Positions 26,771 to 34,300 of a DNA stretch of 64,000 nucleotides are shown here, piece by piece. Source of the DNA: Comamonadaceae bacterium (GTDB taxonomy: Bacteria; Pseudomonadota; Gammaproteobacteria; Burkholderiales; Burkholderiaceae_C); contig SEAY01000003.1 of NCBI GenBank assembly GCA_004144865.1, positions 27,528 to 91,527 of the forward strand. The letters are read 5' to 3'. Every line of letters begins with the position of its first letter. The stretch's first letter is position 1. The position numbers and the translations under genes were made by a program. The notes beneath the pieces were generated by a model that had not been told where the DNA came from, did no database searches, and saw only the letters and a program-made list of their open reading frames with translations.

Positions 26771-27556
26771 ATGCATTTGACTGAACAAGGCCAGGTGCAC
26801 TTCTCCACGGACGGGGGCATCGCCTCCGTCACCTTCGATCGCCCGGCCGCGCGCAACGCGATGACCTGGGCCATGTACGAGCGGCTGCGCGCAATCTGCG
26901 AGCAGCTGCGGGAAGACCGCTCCGTGCGCGTGGTGCGCTTCCAGGGCGCCGGCGGCGAGGCCTTCGTGGCCGGGACCGACATTGCACAGTTCCTCGATTT
27001 CAAGGATGGCGAAGCCGGCGTGCAGTACGAGCGCCGCATCGACGCCACCATCTCCCTCGTCGCATCCCTGCCCATGCCCACCGTGGCCGTCGTGCAGGGT
27101 TGGTGCATAGGCGGCGGCCTCGCCATCGCGAGCGCCTGCGATTTCCGCCTGGCCACGCCGGGCAGCAAGTTCGGCGTGCCGATCGCGCGCACGCTGGGCA
27201 ACTGCCTGTCGATCGCCAACGTGGCCGGGCTGGTGGCCGCGTTCGGGCGCCCGCGCGTGCAGCGGCTGCTGCTGCTGGCCGACATGGTCGAGGCCGAGGA
27301 GGCGCAGGTTTGCGGCTACGTGCTGGGAGTGGTGCCCGCCGAAGGCCTGGAAGCGGCGGCGCAGAAGCTCTGCGCGAAGCTCGCCGGCCTGGCGCCCGTC
27401 ACCCAGCAGGTGAGCAAGGAAGCGCTCAACCGTCTGCTCAGGCACCAGCTGCCCGAAGCCGAAGACCTGATCCGCCGCACCTACGGCAGCGAGGATTTCC
27501 GCGAGGGCGTGCAGGCCTTCGTGGCGAAGCGTCCGCCGGTCTGGAAGGGCCGCTAG
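26771..27556 (+). CDS. crotonase-fold protein (annotated-type enoyl-CoA hydratase/isomerase)
   Basis: A 261-residue acyl-CoA-binding protein. The oxyanion-hole segments are present: EAFVAGTDIAQF near residue 66 and GWCIGGGLAIASACDF near 112. Both catalytic glutamates of classical enoyl-CoA hydratase are missing: the GGGxE position reads GGGLA, and the FGxPE position reads FGVPI. A hydratase reaction is therefore doubtful; isomerase, decarboxylase or hydrolase activity is possible. A TTG two codons in would place AAGGGA at better spacing than the ATG used. It is probably cotranscribed with the Bug and aminotransferase genes. Confidence 0.8.
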   Translation: MHLTEQGQVHFSTDGGIASVTFDRPAARNAMTWAMYERLRAICEQLREDRSVRVVRFQGAGGEAFVAGTDIAQFLDFKDGEAGVQYERRIDATISLVASLPMPTVAVVQGWCIGGGLAIASACDFRLATPGSKFGVPIARTLGNCLSIANVAGLVAAFGRPRVQRLLLLADMVEAEEAQVCGYVLGVVPAEGLEAAAQKLCAKLAGLAPVTQQVSKEALNRLLRHQLPEAEDLIRRTYGSEDFREGVQAFVAKRPPVWKGR

Positions 27557-27620
27557 CTCCTGTCCTACGCCGGCGCGCCACGGCCGTGCCTACGATGGGC
27601 CGGACACTGGAGGACAGCAC

Positions 27621-27923
27621 ATGGCCGGCAAGCAGAACGACATCGCGTCCGGATCCCGGGCGCCCGCGCGGCCCGGCGATCCGATCGACCTGGAGAGCTC
27701 GGTGGCGGGCGAAGAGGACCCGGGCGCATCGATCGAACTCGCCAACGTGCGCAACATCGGCGCCCAGCCACCGATGGCGCCCGGCGACGAAGCGCCCGCG
27801 GGCACACCCAGCACCGGCGAGAACGTCTGCCCGCAATGCGGCGGCAGCGGCAGGCTCGGCGCCTCGGCGTGTCCCAACTGCGAAGGCACGGGCAAGGTGA
27901 TCGTCGGCATAGGCGGGGCCTGA
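27621..27923 (+). CDS. small protein with DnaJ-type zinc-finger motif
   Basis: A 100-residue protein. The first 68 residues are low-complexity and acidic/Pro-rich. The last third has CPQCGGSGRLGASACPNCEGTG: two CxxCxGxG repeats, one zinc site of the DnaJ cysteine-rich domain. It lacks a J domain. Function unknown; it could bind zinc or unfolded protein. GGAGG lies five to nine bases before the ATG. It is followed after 13 bases by an alpha/beta hydrolase gene. Confidence 0.7.
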   Translation: MAGKQNDIASGSRAPARPGDPIDLESSVAGEEDPGASIELANVRNIGAQPPMAPGDEAPAGTPSTGENVCPQCGGSGRLGASACPNCEGTGKVIVGIGGA

Positions 27924-27936
27924 ACCCACCCTGCGC

Positions 27937-28722
27937 ATGCAACATTTCGTCGCGGAACGCTCAGGCGTGCTGCCGCCCATCCGCGCCCTGCAGACGCGCA
28001 GCGGCCGCGTGGGCTTCATGCTGTCCGGCAGCGGGCCGTCGACCATCCTCCTGTTCAGCGGCGCCGGCATGAGCCTGCAGGGCTGGGAGCCGCTGTACCC
28101 GCAGATCGAACGCCTGGGCACCGTGTTCGGCTGGAATCGCCCGGGCATGCAGGGCAGCGATCCGCCGCGCGAGCGGCAGACCGGCGCGGTGGTGCTGGCG
28201 CAACTGCGCGAGTTGGTCGGCTACACCGGGCTGGAGCCGCCTTTCGTGCTGGTGGCCCATTCGCTCGGCGGGCTGTACGCCAACCTGTTCGCTCGCCAGT
28301 ATCCGGACGAGGTGGCCGGGGTGCTGTTCCTCGAGGCGACGCACCCGGCCGACCACGAAGTGCTGAAGAAGCACGAGACGCACCTCACCCGTGCGCTCGG
28401 CAAGGTGCTCGCGCTGCCGCAGGTGTTCTTCAGGCCGAACCTGCAAAGCGAGCTGGCCTGCGTGGAGGACACCGTGCGCGAGATCGAGGCCGCCGGGCCG
28501 TTCCCGCAGGTGCCGCTGCGCGTCGTGACCGGCGGGCTCACGCCCCGGGGCTGGGTGATGTCACCCGCCGCGGTCGCCGCCAGGCGAGCCAACCAGCAGG
28601 AACTGGTGCGCCTATCGCCGCTGGGCGAGCAGGTGCTCGCACAGAAGAGCGGTCATTTCCCGCAGATGACGCAGCCCGAGCTGGTGCTGCGGGTGCTGGC
28701 GGAGCTGGTGGCGATTTCCTGA
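27937..28722 (+). CDS. alpha/beta hydrolase
   Basis: A 261-residue alpha/beta-hydrolase fold protein. The nucleophile elbow is AHSLGG (Ser near residue 109), the acidic residue probably Glu/Asp in FLEATHPAD near 133, and the histidine in KSGHFPQ near 242. No signal peptide. The substrate cannot be assigned. It follows the zinc-finger protein gene by 13 bases and is convergent with dodecin. Confidence 0.8.
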   Translation: MQHFVAERSGVLPPIRALQTRSGRVGFMLSGSGPSTILLFSGAGMSLQGWEPLYPQIERLGTVFGWNRPGMQGSDPPRERQTGAVVLAQLRELVGYTGLEPPFVLVAHSLGGLYANLFARQYPDEVAGVLFLEATHPADHEVLKKHETHLTRALGKVLALPQVFFRPNLQSELACVEDTVREIEAAGPFPQVPLRVVTGGLTPRGWVMSPAAVAARRANQQELVRLSPLGEQVLAQKSGHFPQMTQPELVLRVLAELVAIS

Positions 28723-28736
28723 CGCCGGCCGCCCGG

Positions 28737-28943
28737 CTACTCGAGGGTGAAGCCCACCTTCAGCGTCACCTGCCAGTGCGCCACCTTGCCGTCCACGATG
28801 TGGCCGCGCGTCTCTATCACTTCGAACCATTGCATGTTGCGAACGCTCTCGTGCGCCTTGGCAATGGCGGTGCCCACGGCGTCCTCGATGCCGGTGGGCG
28901 AGGACCCGGTGAGTTCGAGCGTCTTGTAGACATGGTTGGTCAT
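28737..28943 (-). CDS. dodecin
   Basis: A 68-residue flavin-binding storage/buffer protein that forms hollow dodecamers. The sequence [15 protein letters not shown]...[13 protein letters not shown]...[28 protein letters not shown] is the dodecin pattern, including Trp39 and the Q58 region that stack the isoalloxazine ring. TGGAG lies eight bases before the ATG; the longer open frame upstream is not coding. Confidence 0.93.
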   Translation of the reverse strand: MTNHVYKTLELTGSSPTGIEDAVGTAIAKAHESVRNMQWFEVIETRGHIVDGKVAHWQVTLKVGFTLE

Positions 28944-28986
28944 GGTGGCTCCAGGAGTGGCGTGGAGCATTCTCCTCCTGCGCGTC

Positions 28987-29088
28987 TCAGTCCGTGAAGC
29001 GGCAGCCGCGGCGGCGCCGCGCACGCCGGGCCAGCATCGCCACGACGGAGAGCAGGAAGAAGGAGGTGCGAGAGGAGGGCGTCTGCAT
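28987..29088 (-). CDS. possible 33-residue membrane peptide
   Basis: A short frame encoding a hydrophobic stretch, [11 protein letters not shown], followed by an Arg-rich end. It looks like a tail anchor or sorting-type tail, but the ribosome site is poor and it lies in the otherwise empty 263-base gap between dodecin and a LysR gene. Weak candidate. Confidence 0.2.
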   Translation of the reverse strand: MQTPSSRTSFFLLSVVAMLARRARRRRGCRFTD

Positions 29089-29206
29089 GGCGCCCAGCTT
29101 GCTCCGCCATCCCGGAGTGCCTTGGAAGCCTGCACGAAGCGCGCGTGAAGTCCGTATGAACCGGGCAGCGCCGGTCCCGGCACGGCGCGGCGGTCTCCCG
29201 CACCGC

Positions 29207-30160
29207 TCAGCGCGCGGTGCGCACCGCCGGCCCCGCCTTCGCACGCAGGAACTCAGCGGCCTTGCGCGCTGCCTCTCCCGGGCTGCCCTGCGGTTGGAGG
29301 ATCCCGATCGGATCCAGGCGCACGGTGTGCGTGAGCCGCAGCTCGACGAGATCCCCGGAATCCAGCAGGGGCCGGGCGAGGTTCAGGGGCAGCAGGGCCA
29401 GCAGGTCGCGTTGCAGCAGCAGGCGCCAGACCATGGGCAGCGAGCGCGTGACAACCGGGCAGGTGGCGGGAGGCTGCGGGAAGTCCGCGGACATCTCGTC
29501 GAAATGCGTCCGCGCGGCCAGTCCCGCGGGCAGTAGAAGCCAGGTCTCGGCGGCGGCGCGCGCGCGGCTGAAAACACGCTTGCCGGCGAGCGGATGCTGC
29601 GCGCGGCACGCGACGACGAGGCGGTCTTCGCGCACCGGATGGAACTCCCAGCCTTCCGGAATCACGGCAGGCCGCCGGCAGACGACCAAGTCCACTTCGC
29701 CCCGCGCGATGGCGAGCAGCTGGTCTTCGCCGTCCGCTTCGCGAAGTTGCACCTGGATGCCGGGAAAGCGGTCGGCGAATTCGGGCAGGGCGTCCACCAG
29801 CAGGCCGTTGATTGCCGAAGCCGATCCGATCATGCGCACCGTTCCCTCGCCCTGCCTCTGCCGCGCCGCGACCACCTCCGCGCTGCCCGCGACGCCCAGC
29901 ATCAGCTGGCGCGCCAGCGGCAGCAGGTCGGTGCACGCCGGCGTGGGCCGCACCCCCCGCGCATGTCGCTCGAAGAGCCGCAGGCCCAACAGGTCTTCCA
30001 GGTACGCCAGCGTCTGCGTGACGGAGGACTGCGTCATGCCGATGGCGTCGGCCGTGCGCTGCACGCTGCCCAGCTCGGCGAGGTGGAGCAGGATCTGCAC
30101 GTGGCGGAACTTGCCGCGGGCGAGCAGGCGGTTGAGGAGGGCGGAGGCCGAGTGCTGCAC
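29207..30160 (-). CDS. LysR-type transcriptional regulator
   Basis: A 317-residue LysR protein starting with GTG. Helix-turn-helix region: [27 protein letters not shown] near residues 33-55, effector domain from about 105. The arrangement, with a helix-turn-helix set after a roughly 15-residue lead and ARGVRPT, recalls the GbpR/CbnR-distant branch with galactose- or aromatic-type effectors, but I cannot name the ligand. It is divergent from a Bug receptor and hydrolase, its likely targets. Confidence 0.88.
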   Translation of the reverse strand: MQHSASALLNRLLARGKFRHVQILLHLAELGSVQRTADAIGMTQSSVTQTLAYLEDLLGLRLFERHARGVRPTPACTDLLPLARQLMLGVAGSAEVVAARQRQGEGTVRMIGSASAINGLLVDALPEFADRFPGIQVQLREADGEDQLLAIARGEVDLVVCRRPAVIPEGWEFHPVREDRLVVACRAQHPLAGKRVFSRARAAAETWLLLPAGLAARTHFDEMSADFPQPPATCPVVTRSLPMVWRLLLQRDLLALLPLNLARPLLDSGDLVELRLTHTVRLDPIGILQPQGSPGEAARKAAEFLRAKAGPAVRTAR

Positions 30161-30174
30161 GGTATCGGAAAGTC

Positions 30175-30196
30175 TAATGGCAGGCCGGCCGAATTA
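30175..30196. promoter_or_regulatory. possible LysR binding site
   Basis: TAAT-N14-ATTA with an inner GGCCGGCC palindrome, in the 107-base region between the divergent LysR and Bug genes. Only the symmetry and position support it. Confidence 0.3.
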
Positions 30197-30267
30197 ATTT
30201 GGCAGCGATGGCGGGCCCCGGGAAGATGCGAGCTCGCCGGCCCAGACCGGCGCCTGAAGGAGACAAC

Positions 30268-31251
30268 GTGACCGCCCTGAACCGCTTCCTCGCCCTGGCC
30301 GCAGCGGCCGCCGCCGGCCTGGCCATGGCCACCGCCGCCCATGCCCAGGGGACGGACTGGCCTTCGCGCCCCATCCGCATCATCGTTCCCGCACCCGCAG
30401 GCGGCCCTTTCGACCGCACCATCCGGCCGCTCGCGCAGCACATGGCGCGGACCCTCAAGCAGTCGGTCGTGGTCGACAACCGGCCGAGCGCGGGCAACAT
30501 CGTGGGCACCCAGGCCGGCGCAACGGCCGCGCCCGACGGCTACACGATCACCATGACCGGCATGCTGAACACGATCGCGCAGGGCATGTACGACAACGTG
30601 CCGTTCGACATCGTCAAGGACTTCGAGCACATCGGCGCCATCGGCGAAGGCGCCCAGTGGCTGGTGGTGCGCAGCGATGCCGGCATCGGCAGCTTCCAGG
30701 ACCTGCTGCAGCAGGCCCGCAAGGAGCCAGGCCGGATCAACTACGCCAGCTCCGGCGCCGGCAGCACGGGCCACCTCGTGATGGAGCAGCTGCAGCGCGC
30801 GGCCGGCGTCCAGCTCACGCACGTGCCGTACAAGGGCGGCGCGCCGGCGCTGCAGGACGTGCTGGCCGGCGTGGTGTCGGTGATCGTGATCCCGCAGAAC
30901 GCGGCACTGCCGTCCGTGCAGTCCGGCAAGCTGAAGGTGCTGGCGGTGTCCAGCGCGCAGCGCAGCCCCGCGGCGGCGGAGGTGCCCACGTTCGCCGAGC
31001 TGGGCTACGAGCAGCTCACCGTCAGCTCGTGGGTGGGCCTCTCGGCGCCCAAGGGGACGCCCGCGCCCGTCGTGCGCAGGATCCACGAAGCACTGGCTGC
31101 GGCGTTGAAGGACGGCCCCTTGCTTCGGCAGCTGGAAGCCGAAGGCATGACCGCGCTGCCGTCGTCGCCCGAGCACTACGCGCAGATGGTGCGCAGCGAC
31201 GCCGAGCGCTGGGGGCAGCTGGTGCGCAGCCTCAAGCTCAAGGCGAACTGA
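30268..31251 (+). CDS. Bug-family TTT solute-binding protein
   Basis: A 327-residue periplasmic receptor. Translation starts at GTG with AAGGAG six bases upstream. The signal peptide ends at A-H-A-Q near residue 25. Family marks: IRIIVPAPAGGPFDRTIRPLA, VVVDNRPSAG, INYASSGAGSTGHL and HVPYKGGAPALQDVLAG. No TctAB genes adjacent. An alpha/beta hydrolase follows after 11 bases, so the pair may handle uptake and hydrolysis of an ester or lactone acid under the divergent LysR. Confidence 0.88.
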   Translation: MTALNRFLALAAAAAAGLAMATAAHAQGTDWPSRPIRIIVPAPAGGPFDRTIRPLAQHMARTLKQSVVVDNRPSAGNIVGTQAGATAAPDGYTITMTGMLNTIAQGMYDNVPFDIVKDFEHIGAIGEGAQWLVVRSDAGIGSFQDLLQQARKEPGRINYASSGAGSTGHLVMEQLQRAAGVQLTHVPYKGGAPALQDVLAGVVSVIVIPQNAALPSVQSGKLKVLAVSSAQRSPAAAEVPTFAELGYEQLTVSSWVGLSAPKGTPAPVVRRIHEALAAALKDGPLLRQLEAEGMTALPSSPEHYAQMVRSDAERWGQLVRSLKLKAN

Positions 31252-31262
31252 AGGAACACCGC

Positions 31263-32066
31263 ATGCCTTTCGCGCAGTCCCATGGCCGCGGCATCTATTA
31301 CGAACGGCAAGGCGAAGGTCCGGCCGTCCTCTTCTGCCATGGCGCCGGCTCGAACGCGGCCACCTGGTGGCAGCAGCTGCCGGCCTTCGCCGCGCGCCAC
31401 ACGTGCCTGACGATGGACATCCGCTGCTTCGGCCGTTCGGTCGCGCCGACGGCGGAGTTCTCGCTCGAGAATTTCGTCGACGACGTGCTGGCGATCCTGC
31501 AGCAGGAGGGCATCGGGCGGGTCACGCTGGTGGGCCAGTCGCTGGGCGGCATGATCGGCCTGAAGCTGGCGTTGACGCATCCGGCGCGCGTGGCGGCCTT
31601 CGTCGCCTGCGACTCGTCGCTGGCGATCGACCATCCGGTGCTGCTCGACATCATCGCCACGCGGCAGCTCACCCACCGCGCCGCCACCATCGAGCAGCGC
31701 TCATTGGGACGATGGTTCCTGGAGAACCACCCGGACAGGGCTGCCCTGTACGCGCAGATCAACCACTTCAATCCCAGCGCGCACTCCATCCCCGCCGCCG
31801 AGTGGGGCGCCGCGATCACGGGGCTGATGCGGCCAGAACGGCTGATCCCGCGGGATGCGCTGCGCTCGCTCGCCTGTCCGGCGCTGTTCCTCGTGGGCAG
31901 CGAAGATCCCATCGTGCCGGTCGCCGTGATGCGCGAAGTCTCCGGGCTCGCGCGTGACAGCGAGGTGCTGGTGATCGAGGAGGCGGGACACTCCGCCTAC
32001 TTCGAGCAGCCCGCCGAATTCAACCGCCACGTGCTGGACTTCATCCAGCGGCGCGCGGCGTACTGA
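31263..32066 (+). CDS. alpha/beta hydrolase (enol-lactonase-like)
   Basis: A 267-residue alpha/beta hydrolase. Oxyanion segment CHGAGSNAATW near residue 25, nucleophile Ser in GQSLGG near 94, acid in VGSEDPIVP near 213, and His in EEAGHSAYFEQP near 242. The layout resembles 3-oxoadipate enol-lactonase (PcaD) and related esterases. No other protocatechuate genes are adjacent, so the substrate is open. Likely cotranscribed with the Bug gene. Confidence 0.85.
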   Translation: MPFAQSHGRGIYYERQGEGPAVLFCHGAGSNAATWWQQLPAFAARHTCLTMDIRCFGRSVAPTAEFSLENFVDDVLAILQQEGIGRVTLVGQSLGGMIGLKLALTHPARVAAFVACDSSLAIDHPVLLDIIATRQLTHRAATIEQRSLGRWFLENHPDRAALYAQINHFNPSAHSIPAAEWGAAITGLMRPERLIPRDALRSLACPALFLVGSEDPIVPVAVMREVSGLARDSEVLVIEEAGHSAYFEQPAEFNRHVLDFIQRRAAY

Positions 32067-32093
32067 GGCCCTCGACAGGACCTCGCGCGCGGG

Positions 32094-32699
32094 TCAGTCG
32101 ACCCGCGTGAAATGCTGCCGCACGTGCTGCCGGTCGAGCATGTCGAAGTGCCACCACTCGTTGTCGACGCCCTGGAAACCGCCGCGCACCAGGACCCTGC
32201 GCAACAGCTCGCGATGGCGCACCTGCTCCGGCGTGAGTTCGCCGCTCGCCAGGTGCCGCGCCTCCAGCCGCGGGTGCGACCGCTCGGTCATTTCGTCGAA
32301 GCCGCTGCCCATGTCCAGTTCGCGGCCACGGGGGTCCAGCAGCGTCACGTCGAGCGCCATGCCGAAGGAGTGGATGGACCCGCGCGCGGGGTCGGCCACG
32401 TATTGCCGCAGGTCCGTGCCTTCGAGGTGGTCCCACAGCTGCACCTGCACGCGGTGCGGCCGCAGCGCATCGAGCACCAGGAGGCGATGGCCGGGTGCCT
32501 CGCGGGCCAGCAGTGCCGCGGCCAGCCCCAGCCCCGTGGCGGCAAGGCGATGCAGCCACGCGCAGTCGAGGGAGCCGTACAGGTCGCGGCCGACGAAGTT
32601 GTCCACGCCCGCATAGCGCAGGTCGACCGCGATGCCTTCCAGGGCCGACAGGTGCAGGAATTCCGGGCGGGAGGCGATGTCCTCGCAGCGTACCGTCAT
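32094..32699 (-). CDS. D-alanyl-D-alanine dipeptidase (VanX/DdpX-like)
   Basis: A 201-residue zinc peptidase. The VanX ligands are complete: His110 and Asp117 in S-I-H-S-F-G-M-A-L-D, catalytic Glu181 and His184 in EWWHFD, and an Arg (Arg80) in the substrate region. It hydrolyses D-Ala-D-Ala or related dipeptides from cell-wall turnover. No vanHA or ddp permease genes are next to it, so a recycling rather than a resistance role is likely. No signal peptide, so cytoplasmic. It follows the SEC-C gene by three bases. Confidence 0.88.
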   Translation of the reverse strand: MTVRCEDIASRPEFLHLSALEGIAVDLRYAGVDNFVGRDLYGSLDCAWLHRLAATGLGLAAALLAREAPGHRLLVLDALRPHRVQVQLWDHLEGTDLRQYVADPARGSIHSFGMALDVTLLDPRGRELDMGSGFDEMTERSHPRLEARHLASGELTPEQVRHRELLRRVLVRGGFQGVDNEWWHFDMLDRQHVRQHFTRVD

Positions 32700-32702
32700 G
32701 CT

Positions 32703-33470
32703 TCAGGCCGCTCCATGGCACTTCTTGTATTTCTTGCCGCTGCCGCAGGGGCACGGATCGTTGCGTCCCGGCTCCGGGGCCTTGCGCACCGGCTCCACGC
32801 GCGGGCCCAGGCTTCGCCACAGCTGGCGCAGCGCGTACACCGCCCAGATGCCGGCGGCGAGGGCGTCGAGGCGCTCGTTGCTCACGCTGGGCGGGCCGTC
32901 CTCGGCGTACATCGAAACCGCGGGCTCGCCGGTGTCGGCTTCCGTCAGGGCGACGATGTCCTCCAGCGCCCCATCGAGCATCTCCGCGGCTTCGTCGTCG
33001 CGCGGCGGCTCCCAGTCCTCGGGCCAGCTCTCCACCGCGTACATGAAGCCCAGCGCCCACACCTGCGCGTAGGCGGGCAGGTTGGCCAGGTCGCCCTCGA
33101 AACGCTCCTCGGGCGGCAGGCTCAGGATGGCGCCCTTCGTGTCGAGCGCCTCGGGATGGTAGGTGCGCTCGTCTTCCAGCACTTCCACCGGCTGGTCCAG
33201 CGCGAAGGCGATCTCCTGCCAGCGGCGGCGCCAGCGCCAGGCGAACTCCATGTGCTCCATCGGCCGGAAGTCTTCGCCCAGCAGCACGGGCCAGTACTCC
33301 TCGGCAGGCACCTCGCGGCGCATGCACACGAGCGCGGCCAGGAAACCTTCGCAGAACTCCCACTGGGGGATTTCGTCGTCCTGCTCGCGCAGCAGGTCGA
33401 GTTCGGCGTCCAGGGCGTCGAAGTCTTCGGGGGTGAGCGGGCCGGGGCCGTTGGCAGTGGAGGCGGTCAA
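32703..33470 (-). CDS. UPF0149/YecA-like protein with SEC-C zinc motif
   Basis: A 255-residue protein. The body has the UPF0149 pattern ([26 protein letters not shown]) and the last 25 residues form a SEC-C zinc-binding motif, [19 protein letters not shown], like the SecA tail. YecA-type proteins associate with SecB/ribosomes or ubiquinone biosynthesis components in some bacteria. Exact function here unknown. Upstream of and probably cotranscribed with the dipeptidase gene. Confidence 0.85.
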   Translation of the reverse strand: MTASTANGPGPLTPEDFDALDAELDLLREQDDEIPQWEFCEGFLAALVCMRREVPAEEYWPVLLGEDFRPMEHMEFAWRWRRRWQEIAFALDQPVEVLEDERTYHPEALDTKGAILSLPPEERFEGDLANLPAYAQVWALGFMYAVESWPEDWEPPRDDEAAEMLDGALEDIVALTEADTGEPAVSMYAEDGPPSVSNERLDALAAGIWAVYALRQLWRSLGPRVEPVRKAPEPGRNDPCPCGSGKKYKKCHGAA

Positions 33471-33548
33471 GGAGGGCGGGGCGGGAAGAGCGGAAGCGGG
33501 AATTATCCGCCGCGCCGCTGCCTCAGGCAGCGCGTCCCGCCAATGTCC

Positions 33549-34160
33549 TCACGCGCGCGGGCCGGTGCGGACCAGCGCCAGGTACTCGGCGCGGGTCTGC
33601 GGCAGCACCGCCGACAGCAACTGGTCGTACGAAGTGCGATGGCGCGAGAGCATGCGCGCGGAGGCGACCAGCCTCGATTTGCAGAACCAGTGGCAGGTGT
33701 GCTGCAGCAGCAGCAGTTCGGCCGAGATCGCGAAGGCCCGGTCGCGGGCCGAGGCGGAGTCGCTGGCCTCGATGGCCCGGCGGATGCCGCGCGCGTGGAT
33801 CGCGAGCGCCTCGCGCATGTCGAAGGACGGCAGCAAGCTGGAAGCGAAGGGCGCCCACACCGGCAGCTTGCTCACGCGGGCCAGCTTCGGGTCGGCCGAG
33901 GCGAAATCCTCGGCCAGCCGGCTGACATGGGCGCTCAGCTCCCGCTCCGAGCCGGCCAGCACCGCCCAGACCTGCTGCTGGCGCGCCGGATCCGCTTCGC
34001 CGAGCGCGCGCAGGTAGCCCTGCGTGACCGTCTCCATGTTCTTCTCGATGCGGTAGCGGGACAGGAAGTGGCCGAGCAGGGCGACGCGCGCGCGCTGCTG
34101 CCGGGCTTTGAGCATCCAGCCGGCGGCGAATGAAACTGCGATGGGGAGGAAGGGATCCAT
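33549..34160 (-). CDS. hypothetical membrane-anchored protein
   Basis: A 203-residue protein that I do not recognise. The first ~18 residues (MDPFLPIAVSFAAGWMLK) form a likely membrane anchor; the rest is mostly helical, soluble and rich in Ala, Leu and Arg. The frame extends upstream to 34283, but that extension crosses the palindromic promoter region of mobA. I therefore take the Met preceding the hydrophobic segment, although no clear ribosome site supports it. Confidence 0.5.
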   Translation of the reverse strand: MDPFLPIAVSFAAGWMLKARQQRARVALLGHFLSRYRIEKNMETVTQGYLRALGEADPARQQQVWAVLAGSERELSAHVSRLAEDFASADPKLARVSKLPVWAPFASSLLPSFDMREALAIHARGIRRAIEASDSASARDRAFAISAELLLLQHTCHWFCKSRLVASARMLSRHRTSYDQLLSAVLPQTRAEYLALVRTGPRA

Positions 34161-34223
34161 GGGGGAGGGCTCGCGGGGAGGCGGCAGGATAGCCGAATCG
34201 CCGCGCGGCTCCTGTCGAGTTGG

Positions 34224-34241
34224 ATGCATATTAATATGCAT
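34224..34241. promoter_or_regulatory. perfect 18-bp palindrome upstream of mobA
   Basis: ATGCATATTAATATGCAT is its own reverse complement, in an AT-rich island 60 bases before the mobA start. It is the size and symmetry of a MarR-family operator; MobR, a MarR-type protein, controls mobA in Comamonas testosteroni. Confidence 0.7.
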
Positions 34242-34300
34242 ACATACGATATCATCCGCGCCGGACATCCCGTGTCCCCCCACGCACGAGAGGAAAAGCG

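Noticed and set aside
28987..29244. 85-codon minus-strand frame in the dodecin-LysR gap as a full gene
   Set aside because: Most of it is Arg-rich low complexity; only the last 33 codons look even weakly plausible and are listed with low confidence.
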